A DNA stretch of 22,179 nt from the NCBI GenBank assembly GCA_040220455.1, contig JAVJUS010000109.1, positions 1-22,179 of the forward strand, written 5' to 3'. The translations under genes and the position numbers were made by a program. Shown piece by piece: positions 14,486-22,044 of this stretch (the stretch's first letter is position 1; each line of letters starts with the position of its first letter). The notes under the pieces were generated by a model. That model saw nothing but the letters and a program-made list of their open reading frames with translations, ran no database searches and was not told the origin of the DNA. This DNA comes from JAVJUS01 sp040220455 (GTDB taxonomy: Bacteria > Pseudomonadota > Alphaproteobacteria > DSM-16000 > Inquilinaceae).

Positions 14486-15049
14486 ATGGACCTGTCCCGG
14501 ATTCCCGTCGGCAAGGACGTCCCGCGCGACGTCAACGTCATCATCGAGAACCCGATCGGCGGCGAGCCGGTGAAGTACGAGCTCGACAAGGAGACCGGCG
14601 CGATGTTCGTCGACCGGTTCCTGCACACCGCGATGCACTATCCGGGCAACTATGGCTTCGTGCCGCACACCCTGTCGGGCGACGGCGACCCGGTCGACGT
14701 CATCGTGGTCGGCCGCGTGCCCGTGATGCCGGGCGCCGTGGTGCGCGCGCGGCCCGTCGGCGTGCTGGTGATGGAGGACGAGAAGGGCGACGACGAGAAG
14801 ATCCTGGGCGTGCCCGTCGACTCTTTGCACCCCTACTACACCGACATCGAGACCTACGAGGACCTGCCGCAGATCCTGCTCGACCAGATCTCCCACTTCT
14901 TTACCCACTACAAGGACCTGGAGAAGGGCAAGTGGTCGCGCATCCTGCGCTGGGGCGGCCCGGAGGAAGCCGAGCGGATGATCCTGGAGGGCATCGACCG
15001 CGCCACGACCGAGCACGGCCCCACCCCGGCCGCCGGCGCGGCGGACTGA
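14486..15049 (+). CDS. ppa: Inorganic pyrophosphatase, family I
   Basis: This 187-residue soluble enzyme hydrolyses pyrophosphate to phosphate and so pulls biosynthetic reactions forward. It has the family signature DGDPVD (residues 66-71), the active-site basic and acidic residues in VKYELDK (29-35) and FVDRF (41-45), MHYPGNYGFVPHT (50-62) and the later lysine/aspartate cluster DEKGDDEKIL. A C-terminal helix with YKDLEKGKWSRIL follows, as in E. coli Ppa. The length is typical, with a short Ala-rich tail. ATG at 14486 follows GAGGAGA at 7 bases; the frame is open upstream but not coding-like. The macrodomain gene follows 79 bases downstream on the same strand. Confidence 0.97.
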   Translation: MDLSRIPVGKDVPRDVNVIIENPIGGEPVKYELDKETGAMFVDRFLHTAMHYPGNYGFVPHTLSGDGDPVDVIVVGRVPVMPGAVVRARPVGVLVMEDEKGDDEKILGVPVDSLHPYYTDIETYEDLPQILLDQISHFFTHYKDLEKGKWSRILRWGGPEEAERMILEGIDRATTEHGPTPAAGAAD

Positions 15050-15128
15050 GAGCCGCCCCCCACCCACACTCGGCGCCGCGCCCTCCCGACGCCCGACCGT
15101 TCGACCGACCCGGAGGGAGGCACCGACC

Positions 15129-15638
15129 ATGACCGCGCGCCTGGAGGTCCATGTCGGCGACATCACGGCCCTGGCCGTGGACGCCATCGTCAATGCCGCC
15201 AACACGAGCCTGCTCGGCGGCGGCGGGGTCGACGGCGCGATCCACCGGGCCGCCGGCCCCGGCCTGCTGGAAGAGTGCCGGGGCCTGGGCGGCTGCGAGA
15301 CCGGCTCGTGCAGGATCACCGGCGGCCACGCCCTGCCCGCCGGCCACGTGATCCACTGCGTCGGTCCGGTCTGGCACGGCGGCGGATCGAGGGAAGACGA
15401 TCTGCTGGCCGGCTGCTATCGCACGGCGATCGCCCTGGCGGCCGAGCGCCACCTCGCCGCGATCGCGTTCCCGGCGATTTCCACCGGCGTCTACCGCTTT
15501 CCGGCGGACCGCGCGGCCGGCATCGCCGTCGACACGGTCCGCGCGGCCCTGGCCGACGCGCCGAGCCTGAAGCGGGTCGTCTTCTGCTGCTTCGACGAGG
15601 CCTCCGCCCGGGTCTACCGGGAACTTCTGGGGACCTGA
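15129..15638 (+). CDS. Macrodomain protein, probable O-acetyl-ADP-ribose deacetylase
   Basis: This 169-residue protein is a stand-alone macrodomain of the MacroD/YmdB class, which removes acetyl from O-acetyl-ADP-ribose and may remove ADP-ribose from proteins. The diagnostic parts are GDIT (residues 10-13), VNAANTSLLGGGGVDGAIH (21-39) with the catalytic-loop Asn and Asp, the CVGPVW strand and ISTGVYRFP (117-125) which closes over the diphosphate. Fold length is normal. The ribosome site GGAGGG (15112-15117) gives a clear start. It lies downstream of ppa on the same strand and converges with the adenylate cyclase 27 bases away. A cytosolic housekeeping or stress role is likely; the exact substrate is not shown by the sequence. 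Confidence 0.93.
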   Translation: MTARLEVHVGDITALAVDAIVNAANTSLLGGGGVDGAIHRAAGPGLLEECRGLGGCETGSCRITGGHALPAGHVIHCVGPVWHGGGSREDDLLAGCYRTAIALAAERHLAAIAFPAISTGVYRFPADRAAGIAVDTVRAALADAPSLKRVVFCCFDEASARVYRELLGT

Positions 15639-15665
15639 GCCGGCGGGCTCCGGCCGCGTCCCGCG

Positions 15666-17096
15666 TCAGCCCAGAATCACGAGATCGACCGGCGACTCGG
15701 TGTCGGCGATCGCCCGGCCCCGCCGGATCTCGATCCGCCCGGCCGGGACGTAGCCCTGGGCCCGGGCGCTCTCGAAGGTCTCCGCCGTGGTCATGGCGCG
15801 CGCGCTCTCGGCCTTGTTGTGCTTCTCGAGCTTGGCGGCGAGGTTCACCGGGTCGCCGATCACAGTGTATTCGAGCCGGTCGCCGTCGCCGACCGCGCCG
15901 ACGATCACCCGGCCGGCGGCGACGGCGGCGTTGACCGCCAGCGGCGGCGCGCCCTCGGCCGCCCGCTCGGCGTTCCAGGCGTCCGCGGCGGCGAGCACGG
16001 CGTCGGCCGCGCGCAGGGCGTCGGCGGCCGGCGCGTCGCGATCGTCGGCGGCGTTGAAGCTCGCCATGATGCCGTCGCCAAGGAACTTGTCGACGACCCC
16101 GCCCTCGGCCCGGATGACCGGCACCATCCGCGCCTGGTAGCCGGCCAGCAGCCGCATCACCGCCTGGGGCGGCACGGTGGCCGCGTGGCGGGTGAAGCCG
16201 CGGATGTCGACCATCAGGATGGCGGCGTCGCGCGCCTCGCCCTCGCCCGCGGCCAGCGCGCGCTCGGCGCCGGTGATCGCGCGCGCGACCTGGGGCGCGA
16301 AGAAGCGCTTGAGGTCGGCGGCCGCCTGGCCCTCGGCGACCGCCGTCAGCAGCAGGCGCCTGCCGCGGGCGAGCGCGAAGGTCAGCAGCGCCGTGACCAT
16401 CAGGATCGAGATGATCTTGTCGAACTCCGCGCCCAGCAGGATCTTGTTCCCGGTCAGGTACTCGACATAGTCGCGGGTGACCATGTCCCGTTCCATGTCC
16501 GTGGCGACGGCGTAGCCGACCAGGACCAGCCAGCCCGCCGCGGCGACCAGCCCGGCCGTCAGCACGAAGCGCGGGTCGAAGCGCAGCGCGCGCAGCCCGA
16601 TGAAGATGAAGACGTAGAGCAGCGTCGGCGCCTTGAGATAGAAGCTCGGCGGCTGGCCGTACTGGAGATGGAAGCTCCAGATCAGCGCCATCAGGATCGC
16701 CACGTCGAGCACGATCGACAGGTTCAGGAACCAGGTCGGCGTGAAGCCGCGATAGCTCGCCGACAGCCGGATCAGGGTGAACAGGAAATACCCCGCCAGC
16801 GCGATCGGCACGGGCTGCCAGCCGGTCCCGCCCTCGGCCTTGGGCGCCAGGGAATAGAGCACCGCCCAGGTGACGACGATGCCGAGCTGGACCCAGCCGA
16901 TCAGGACCTCGCTGCCGATCTCCTGGCGGCGGATCGCCTCGCGCACCCGGTCGGGCAGCGCCTGCACCGCCGCCGAGCCGCGCCGGTCCGGGCGCAGCAG
17001 GTCGCCGAGGCGGCGCCGGGCGGGCGGCGCGGCCGGTCCGCCCGCCGTCTCCGGCGCGTCGGCCGGCAGGGCCATGGTCTCCTGGCGGTCCGCCAT
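15666..17096 (-). CDS. Membrane class III adenylate/guanylate cyclase
   Basis: This 476-residue protein has a hydrophilic 60-residue start, about six hydrophobic segments (roughly 65-85, 94-112, 120-145, 156-170, 176-197 and 227-244) and a C-terminal cyclase domain (about 288-476). The domain carries the two metal-binding aspartates, Asp297 in DIRGFTRH and Asp341 in KFLGDGIMASFN. Lys337 and Asp415 (YTVIGDPVNLAAKLE) are the residues expected for adenine recognition, so ATP is the likelier substrate. The transition-state Asn418 is present and Lys422 replaces the usual Arg. It would make cAMP in response to a membrane signal. The ATG at 17096 has GAGAGGGGG at 7 bases. Three 17-bp repeats lie 80-130 bases upstream of the gene. 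Confidence 0.94.
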   Translation of the reverse strand: MADRQETMALPADAPETAGGPAAPPARRRLGDLLRPDRRGSAAVQALPDRVREAIRRQEIGSEVLIGWVQLGIVVTWAVLYSLAPKAEGGTGWQPVPIALAGYFLFTLIRLSASYRGFTPTWFLNLSIVLDVAILMALIWSFHLQYGQPPSFYLKAPTLLYVFIFIGLRALRFDPRFVLTAGLVAAAGWLVLVGYAVATDMERDMVTRDYVEYLTGNKILLGAEFDKIISILMVTALLTFALARGRRLLLTAVAEGQAAADLKRFFAPQVARAITGAERALAAGEGEARDAAILMVDIRGFTRHAATVPPQAVMRLLAGYQARMVPVIRAEGGVVDKFLGDGIMASFNAADDRDAPAADALRAADAVLAAADAWNAERAAEGAPPLAVNAAVAAGRVIVGAVGDGDRLEYTVIGDPVNLAAKLEKHNKAESARAMTTAETFESARAQGYVPAGRIEIRRGRAIADTESPVDLVILG

Positions 17097-17175
17097 GCTC
17101 GGGCCCCCTCTCCCGATCCGGGAACGATCCCGGATAAGTAGGACCGACCCGGCGGCCGCGCTTGTCAAGCCTGCG

Positions 17176-17226
17176 TGATCAACCGGAGCCCGTGATCAGC
17201 CGGCCTGGTTGATCAGCCGGGGCCCT
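17176..17226. repeat. Three 17-bp direct repeats upstream of the adenylate cyclase
   Basis: TGATCA begins at 17176, 17193 and 17210, exactly 17 bases apart, and each is followed by ACCGG or GCCGG, so the repeat unit is TGATCARCCGG plus six less-conserved bases. The third unit overlaps the stop codon of the SRPBCC gene. The array lies 80-130 bases before the cyclase ATG and is read through on the minus strand. Regular spacing suggests iterons for a dimeric regulator; it could also be a local duplication. Confidence 0.55.
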
Positions 17227-17653
17227 CGGCCCGCGCCTTGACCGCGCGGTTCATCGCCTGGAAGCCGAGGCGCGCGCCGTCCGTCAGCCGCCGGCCGAGC
17301 AGGAGCGCCAGCGGGCCGGAGAAGGTCTCCCCGTGCTCCAGCCGCGTGCCGACTCCCCCGTCCCCGGCGGGCGACAGGCGCATCCAGTGGGTCCCCGTGA
17401 CCAGCCCGCCGGCCATCCGGCCGCGCCAGACCAGGGCGCGCGGCGCCTCGGCCTCCAGCACCTCGGCCGGGAAGCGGGCATTGCGCGCGCCGGGCGAGAG
17501 CTGGATGTCCAGCCGCTCGCCGACCGCCGGCCGGCCGTCCACGCGCCGGATCAGCGGGTTCCAGTCGCCATAGGACCCGAAATCCGCGAGCACCGCCCAG
17601 ACCGCCTCGGGCGGGGCCGCGATCTCGACCGCCGTTTCCACCGTCTTTCCCAC
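17213..17653 (-). CDS. SRPBCC-family (START/Bet v1-like) protein
   Basis: This 146-residue protein shows the SRPBCC helix-grip fold: an opening strand (VETAVEIAAPPEAVWAVLAD, residues 5-24), the W-N-P motif in YGDWNPLIRRVDG (28-40), a run of strands with LVWRGRMAGGLVTGTH, and a C-terminal amphipathic helix with MNRAVKARAEG. The fold makes a pocket for a hydrophobic ligand such as a lipid, polyketide or aromatic; no catalytic residues stand out. The start is GTG at 17653, with GGGAGGG at 6-7 bases. It sits between the methyltransferase (62 bases upstream) and the adenylate cyclase (116 bases downstream, with the 17-bp repeats), all on the minus strand. Confidence 0.85.
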   Translation of the reverse strand: MGKTVETAVEIAAPPEAVWAVLADFGSYGDWNPLIRRVDGRPAVGERLDIQLSPGARNARFPAEVLEAEAPRALVWRGRMAGGLVTGTHWMRLSPAGDGGVGTRLEHGETFSGPLALLLGRRLTDGARLGFQAMNRAVKARAEGPG

Positions 17654-17715
17654 CGTCGCCCTCCCGCGGCCCCGGCCGTGATCCCGCCGGCCGCCGCCCG
17701 GATCCGGGGACCGGG

Positions 17716-18600
17716 TCAGCCGGCGGGGCCGATCGGCGGCGCCGTCTTCTCGAGCCAGAGGCTGCCCGCCGGCGCGCCCTTGAAGCGCGGCAGGCGGCCC
17801 ACCACCGTGCGCGCCACCGCTTGCGCGAGCCGCGTTTCGGCCCAGCGGGCGGCGAACAGCACCCGGAACCCGCCGCCGGCGATCAGGGCCGTGACGAGTA
17901 ATTGCTCATTGTAGCGGCGCCACAACCATTGGAAAGGGTAGTCGTCGGGAAGATGGATGTCGTGGAAATGGACCAGCACGCCCGCCGGCAGTGCCGGGAC
18001 CACCCGGCCGACCAGCCAGTCGACGTCGCTGCCGGGCAGGGCGACGTGGCTCGAATCGATAAACAGGACATCGCCGGGGGCGAGATCGGCGAGGACGGCC
18101 GGATCCTCCTCCTGCACCCGCCGCCGGCGCCAGTCGACCGCCAGCCCCTTCAGGTCCGCACGCGGCCGGGGATCGACGGCGACCAGCCGGGTGGCCAGCC
18201 CGCCATCGGCGATCGCCCGGGCGAGGAAGCGGGTCGAGTGGCCCGAGCCGACCTCCACGATCCGCCCGGGCGCGCGGTCGCGCACGATCGTGTAGGCGAC
18301 CGCGGCGTCGAGGGTCGGGAACCAGCCCTGGGTCCAGCGCGGCGCCGGCGCGGGCGCGTCGCCGATCGCCGTCAGGGCCTCGGCCCGCGCGTCGACCGCG
18401 TCGAGCACGGCCTGGAAGACGTCGCGCCGCGCCTCGAAGGCGGCGGCGACGGCGCGGTACTCGGTCGTCGGGGCGGCCAGCGCGGCGGCGTCGCCATAGG
18501 GCACGTAGACCCCGGCCGGCCGAAAGCCGAGGATCGTGCCGAGCGCTCGGCGCATCAGTCGCAGGCGCTTTCCCGGCGGGGCGCCCGAGGGACCGATCAT
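17716..18600 (-). CDS. Class I SAM-dependent methyltransferase
   Basis: This 294-residue protein has a Rossmann-type methyltransferase core. Motif I is VEVGSGHST (residues 115-123), the acidic residue after the second strand is in AVDPRPR, and later motifs are LFIDSSH (179-185) and HFHDIHLPDD (211-220). This is the Methyltransf_24 layout seen in glycan- and small-molecule methylases. An N-terminal extension of about 100 residues precedes the core and has a weak hydrophobic patch near 17-35. The acceptor substrate cannot be inferred. The start at 18600 has GAGG a few bases upstream; an internal ATG at 18555 (MRRALG) is an alternative. It follows the MBL-fold gene by 46 bases and precedes the SRPBCC gene by 62. 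Confidence 0.85.
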   Translation of the reverse strand: MIGPSGAPPGKRLRLMRRALGTILGFRPAGVYVPYGDAAALAAPTTEYRAVAAAFEARRDVFQAVLDAVDARAEALTAIGDAPAPAPRWTQGWFPTLDAAVAYTIVRDRAPGRIVEVGSGHSTRFLARAIADGGLATRLVAVDPRPRADLKGLAVDWRRRRVQEEDPAVLADLAPGDVLFIDSSHVALPGSDVDWLVGRVVPALPAGVLVHFHDIHLPDDYPFQWLWRRYNEQLLVTALIAGGGFRVLFAARWAETRLAQAVARTVVGRLPRFKGAPAGSLWLEKTAPPIGPAG

Positions 18601-18646
18601 TCCGACCTCGTATCGATGGCCCCGGCCCGGGTGCGGCGGGCGCGCC

Positions 18647-19477
18647 TCACGGCCTGAGGATCATGCCTTCGCGGGCCGCCACCGTGCCCGGCCGGGCCGC
18701 CGCGGCCGCGGCCTCGATGCGCTCCATCGCCCGGTCGTCGTGGTCGGGGGAGTGATGGAACAGCGCCACCTGGCGCACATTGGCGGCGTCGGCGACGCGC
18801 AGCGCCTGCTCCCAGGTCGAGTGCCCCCAGCCGACATGCTGGCGGTACTCCTCCTCTGTGAACATGGCGTCGTAGACCATGATGTCGGCGTCGCGCACGA
18901 ACTCGACGATCGTGCGGTCGAGCTCGCCCGCCACGTGCTCGGTGTCGGTGATGATGCACAGGCTGCGCCCGCCGTAATCGATGCGGTAGCCGCAGGCGCC
19001 GTTGGGATGGTTGAGCCGGCAGGTGTTCAGGCTCACCCCCGGGCGCACCTCCATCGGCTGGCCGACCGCGAAGTCGCGGAAATTGCAGGCGGTGAAGACA
19101 TGGATCGGCACCGGGAACAGCGGCGCGATCATCAGGTGGCACAGCGTCGTCTCGAGCGTCGTTTCCGGCAGCAGGTTGCCGGCCCAGAAGCGCAGCCGCG
19201 TCGACGTCATGTAGGCCGGCTTGAAGAACGGCACGCCGCAGACATGGTCGAAATGCGCATGGGTGAAGAAGACGTCGAGCTCGCCCGGCGACTCCTTCGC
19301 GATCTCGTTGCCCAGCGGGCGCAGACCCGTGCCGCCGTCGATGATCAGCCGGTGGCCGCCGACACGGACTTCGAGGCAGGCGGTGTTGCCGCCATACCGC
19401 ACCGTTTCCGGCCCGGGGCAGGCGATGCTGCCGCGCACGCCCCAGAACCTGACGTGGAAATCCGTGTCCTCGGTCAT
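18647..19477 (-). CDS. Metallo-beta-lactamase-fold hydrolase (PhnP-like)
   Basis: This 276-residue protein starts with VRFWGVRGSIACPGPETVRYGGNT, typical of the COG1235 / PhnP-like branch. The metal-binding motif is HAHFDH (residues 73-78), with further ligands at His157, Asp178 (IITDTEHV), the WGHS region (217-220) and His241/242. These enzymes cut phosphodiester bonds such as 1,2-cyclic phosphoribosyl or other cyclic phosphates; the substrate here is unproven. It lies 165 bases downstream of the OmpR-type regulator and in the same orientation as the adenylate cyclase three genes later. The ATG at 19477 begins the conserved domain; a TTG at 19510 would add 11 residues. The ribosome site is weak. 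Confidence 0.87.
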   Translation of the reverse strand: MTEDTDFHVRFWGVRGSIACPGPETVRYGGNTACLEVRVGGHRLIIDGGTGLRPLGNEIAKESPGELDVFFTHAHFDHVCGVPFFKPAYMTSTRLRFWAGNLLPETTLETTLCHLMIAPLFPVPIHVFTACNFRDFAVGQPMEVRPGVSLNTCRLNHPNGACGYRIDYGGRSLCIITDTEHVAGELDRTIVEFVRDADIMVYDAMFTEEEYRQHVGWGHSTWEQALRVADAANVRQVALFHHSPDHDDRAMERIEAAAAAARPGTVAAREGMILRP

Positions 19478-19642
19478 GTCACGCCGGATGCGGCCTCCAT
19501 CTCCGGGCAATCTCGCAACGCGGCCGGAGGGAGTCGAGCGAAATCCCGCCGGACATCCCGACCTGCCGCGCGCCGGCGATCATGGACCGGGTCGGCCCGA
19601 CGCGCTGTGCAGCCCGTCACACTCGCGTCGCGCGAGGCCGGG

Positions 19643-20332
19643 TCAGGGCACGAGGCGGTAGCCGCCGGGTTCGGTAACCAGGATCTCGGCATTGGAAGGA
19701 TCGCGCTCGATCTTCTGGCGCAGCCGGTAGACATGGGTCTCCAGCGTATGGGTCGTCACGCCGGCGTTATAGCCCCAGACCTCGCCCAGCAGGACGTCCC
19801 GGCCGACCGTCTTCGAGCCGACCCGGTAGAGGTACTTGAGGATCGCCGTCTCCTTCTCGGTCAGCCGGATCTTCCGGTTCTTCTCGTCGTCGACCATCAT
19901 CTTGGCCGAGGGCCGGAAGGTGTAGTGGCCGATGGTGAAGACGGCGTCCTCCGACTGCTCGAACTGGCGCAGCTGGGCGCGCAGCCGGGCGAGCAGCACG
20001 CCCAGGCGGAACGGCTTGGTGATGTAATCGTTGGCACCGCTGTCGAGCCCGAGGATCGCGTCGGCGTCGCTGTCCACCCCGGTGAGCATGATCACCGGGC
20101 TGCGCACGCCGTTGCGCCGCATCAGCTTGCACAGGTCGCGGCCGTCCATGTCGGGCAGGCCGACATCGAGCAGGATGCAGTCGAAATAGGCATCCTTGAC
20201 CGCCTCCAGCGCCTCGGCGGCATCGGCGGCCTCGACGGTGGCGAATTCCTCGTGGAGCTGGAGCTGCTCGGCCAGCGAGTGGCGCAGGGCGTTGTCGTCG
20301 TCGACCAGCAGGATCTTCTTGTTGGACGTCAT
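19643..20332 (-). CDS. OmpR-family response regulator
   Basis: This 229-residue protein has a receiver domain (about 5-118) and an OmpR/PhoB winged helix (about 130-226). The phospho-acceptor is Asp56 in CILLDVGLPDMDG, with Asp11/Asp12, Thr84 and Lys106 (YITKPF) completing the site. The output domain carries KIRLTEKETAILKYL, EVWGYNAGVTTHTLETHVYR and the C-terminal EPGGYRLVP hairpin. Phosphorylation by a histidine kinase would dimerise it on DNA, but no kinase gene is adjacent. Sequence style resembles alphaproteobacterial envelope regulators such as CenR, but I am not confident enough to give the name. ATG at 20332 follows GGGGAG at about 6 bases. It is transcribed away from ribA and may head the downstream minus-strand gene set. 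Confidence 0.93.
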   Translation of the reverse strand: MTSNKKILLVDDDNALRHSLAEQLQLHEEFATVEAADAAEALEAVKDAYFDCILLDVGLPDMDGRDLCKLMRRNGVRSPVIMLTGVDSDADAILGLDSGANDYITKPFRLGVLLARLRAQLRQFEQSEDAVFTIGHYTFRPSAKMMVDDEKNRKIRLTEKETAILKYLYRVGSKTVGRDVLLGEVWGYNAGVTTHTLETHVYRLRQKIERDPSNAEILVTEPGGYRLVP

Positions 20333-20736
20333 GGCTCCCCTCGTGGACCCATGGCGGCGCGGGATCCGGTTCCGGGCGCGCCGCCTGCGCCGGCGGCGCG
20401 GATGCTAGCATGCGCCCCGATGCATTGCCACGCCGCCCGGCGACACCATCTCCCTGGAAAGCCACCGTTTCCCGGGCCGGCCTTTCCCGTCGGGCAGGCC
20501 GGTGCTATGTCGGGGCGATGGGGTCGGGACGACGGGCGCGACGTCCGGGCATGTGGGGCGACGCCGCCGGCGGTGGAAGGGCCTCTCCCCTGGCATCGAC
20601 ACGACTCGCGCCGTCAGCGGACCGGCCACCGGGGGATCGGCCACCGGGGGATCGGCCACCGGGGGACCGGCCACCGGGGGAGCGGCCACCGGGGGATCGG
20701 CCCCCCGGGAATCGACGGACAGACGCGAAAACCGCC
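20333..20736. other. Gap between the OmpR-type regulator and ribA
   Basis: These 404 bases separate two divergent genes. They contain GCTAGCATGC-rich sequence near 20403, no recognisable promoter on the ribA side, and the 15-bp tandem repeat at 20621-20710. The ribA frame stays open through all of it, with ATGs at 20518 and 20551, so a longer ribA start is possible. I saw no FMN riboswitch consensus. Confidence 0.5.
20621..20710. repeat. 15-bp tandem repeat (six units) before ribA
   Basis: The unit ATCGGCCACCGGGGG recurs six times in register, starting at 20621, 20636, 20651, 20666, 20681 and 20696. The first five differ only at one position and the sixth has decayed (GGCCCCCCGGGA). In the ribA frame it would encode DRPPG repeated. 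Either it lies in a leader or it codes for a disordered N-terminal tail, depending on which ribA start is used. It should vary in copy number between strains. Confidence 0.75.
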
Positions 20737-21936
20737 ATGTCGAGGGACGTCGCCGCCTCGCACGACGCCGGCACGGCCGGCACGGCCCGACCGGGGGAGC
20801 CCGGGCGGCGCGCCAGCCTGCGCGCGGTCGACCGCGCCGTCGCCGATCTGCGCCGCGGGGACTTCGTGCTGGTCCGCCCGGACCAGGGCCCGGCGCTCCT
20901 GGCGCTGGCCGGAGAATTCGCGACGGCGGACGGGCTGGCGACCCTGCGCCGGCTCGCGGGCCTCGACCCCTGGGTGCTGATCACCGGCCAGCGGGCCGCT
21001 GCGCTGGGCCTCGACCCGGGTCCGGAGGCCGGACCCGGCGGCGTCGTCCGGCTGGAGCCGGGGCCGGGCCTCGACGACGGCCTGGTGCGCGCGCTCTCCG
21101 ATCCGCTGGAGCCGGTCGACGCCGGCCGCCTCGCCGCCCTGCCGCGCACGCCCGTGCCGGAGACGAGCCGCGACGGCGTGGTGGCGGTCACCCGGCTGGC
21201 CAAGCTGGCCCGGCTGCTGCCGGCCGCCGTGGTCGCGCCGGTCGAGCGGCCGCTGGCGACGGAGCGGCTGGTGGCGCGCACCGACATCCTGTCGGTCACC
21301 GCCTTCGACATCGACAACTACCAGCGCCACGCCGCCGCCGACCTGATGCGGGTCGCCGACGCGCGCGTGCCCCTGGCGGCGGCGGAGGCGACCTCGATCG
21401 TCGCCTTCCGGCCGGTCGACGGCGGGCAGGAGCACCTGGCCATCGTCATCGGCGACCCCGCGGCCGCCGTCGCGGCCGGCGAGCCGACGCTGGTCCGCCT
21501 GCATTCGGAATGCTTCACGGGCGACCTGCTGGGCTCGCTGCGCTGCGACTGCGGCGACCAGCTGCGCGGCGCCATCGCCCAGATCGCCGAGGCCGGCCAC
21601 GGCGTCGTGCTCTATCTCGCCCAGGAGGGGCGGGGCATCGGCTTGATCAACAAGCTGCGCGCCTACCGCCTGCAGGACGCCCGCTTCGACACGGTCGACG
21701 CCAACGAGATGCTGGGTTACGACGCCGACGAGCGGATCTACCTGCCCGCGGCGGAGATGCTGCGCCAGCTCGGCCTCGCCCGGGTCAGGCTGATGACCAA
21801 CAACCCGGACAAGCTGTGTCAGCTCCGCGCCTGCGGCATCGAGGTGGTCGAGCGCGTGCCGCTGGCCTTCCCGGCCAACGGCCACAACGAATTCTACCTG
21901 AACACCAAGAAATCCCGCTCCGGCCACCTGCTCTGA
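20737..21936 (+). CDS. ribA: GTP cyclohydrolase II with a degenerate RibB-like N-terminal domain
   Basis: This 399-residue protein makes the first committed riboflavin intermediate from GTP. The C-terminal domain (about 205-399) is complete: zinc cysteines Cys259, Cys270 and Cys272 (spacing as in E. coli RibA), QEGRGIGLINKLRAYRLQD (296-314), TNNPDK and NEFYLNTKKSRSGHLL. The N-terminal part (about 28-190) reads like DHBP synthase: RAVDRAVADLRRGDFVLVRP, AGEFATADGLATLRRLAG, RAAALGLDP, and VTRLAKLARLLPAAVVAPV, which matches the RibB helix-strand end. The catalytic acidic loop (DDEDRENEGD in active RibB) and the GHTEA-type His segment are missing, so this domain is probably inactive. The start at 20737 excludes the repeat; earlier in-frame ATGs at 20518 and 20551 would include it. 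It is divergent from the response regulator. Confidence 0.92.
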   Translation: MSRDVAASHDAGTAGTARPGEPGRRASLRAVDRAVADLRRGDFVLVRPDQGPALLALAGEFATADGLATLRRLAGLDPWVLITGQRAAALGLDPGPEAGPGGVVRLEPGPGLDDGLVRALSDPLEPVDAGRLAALPRTPVPETSRDGVVAVTRLAKLARLLPAAVVAPVERPLATERLVARTDILSVTAFDIDNYQRHAAADLMRVADARVPLAAAEATSIVAFRPVDGGQEHLAIVIGDPAAAVAAGEPTLVRLHSECFTGDLLGSLRCDCGDQLRGAIAQIAEAGHGVVLYLAQEGRGIGLINKLRAYRLQDARFDTVDANEMLGYDADERIYLPAAEMLRQLGLARVRLMTNNPDKLCQLRACGIEVVERVPLAFPANGHNEFYLNTKKSRSGHLL

Positions 21937-21955
21937 GCGCCCTCGCGAGCGACAT

Positions 21956-22037
21956 CCACCACCAAGACCACCAAGATCACCAAGCTTGGCCGGCGGCAGC
22001 GCCTGACGGGGTTTTTCACCACGAAGGCCACGAAGGC
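21956..22037. repeat. CACCAAG/CACGAAG dispersed repeat, right copy
   Basis: Bases 21956-21984 hold three ACCAAG-type units and 22017-22037 hold two CACGAAG-type units, separated by about 32 bases. The reverse complement of this stretch lines up with 154-240: CTTCGTGG block, TGAAAA, spacer with CTGCCGCCG, then CTTGGTGATCTTGGTGG. It is therefore an inverted copy of the left repeat 21.8 kb away. It ends 8 bases before the IS left end and begins 20 bases after the ribA stop. Confidence 0.7.
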
Positions 22038-22044
22038 ACTGGTC

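Noticed and set aside
20621..20710. Short CRISPR-like array
   Set aside because: Units are contiguous 15-mers without spacers, so it is a plain tandem repeat.
20333..20736. FMN riboswitch upstream of ribA
   Set aside because: No recognisable conserved FMN aptamer segments were seen by eye and the gap is dominated by the tandem repeat.
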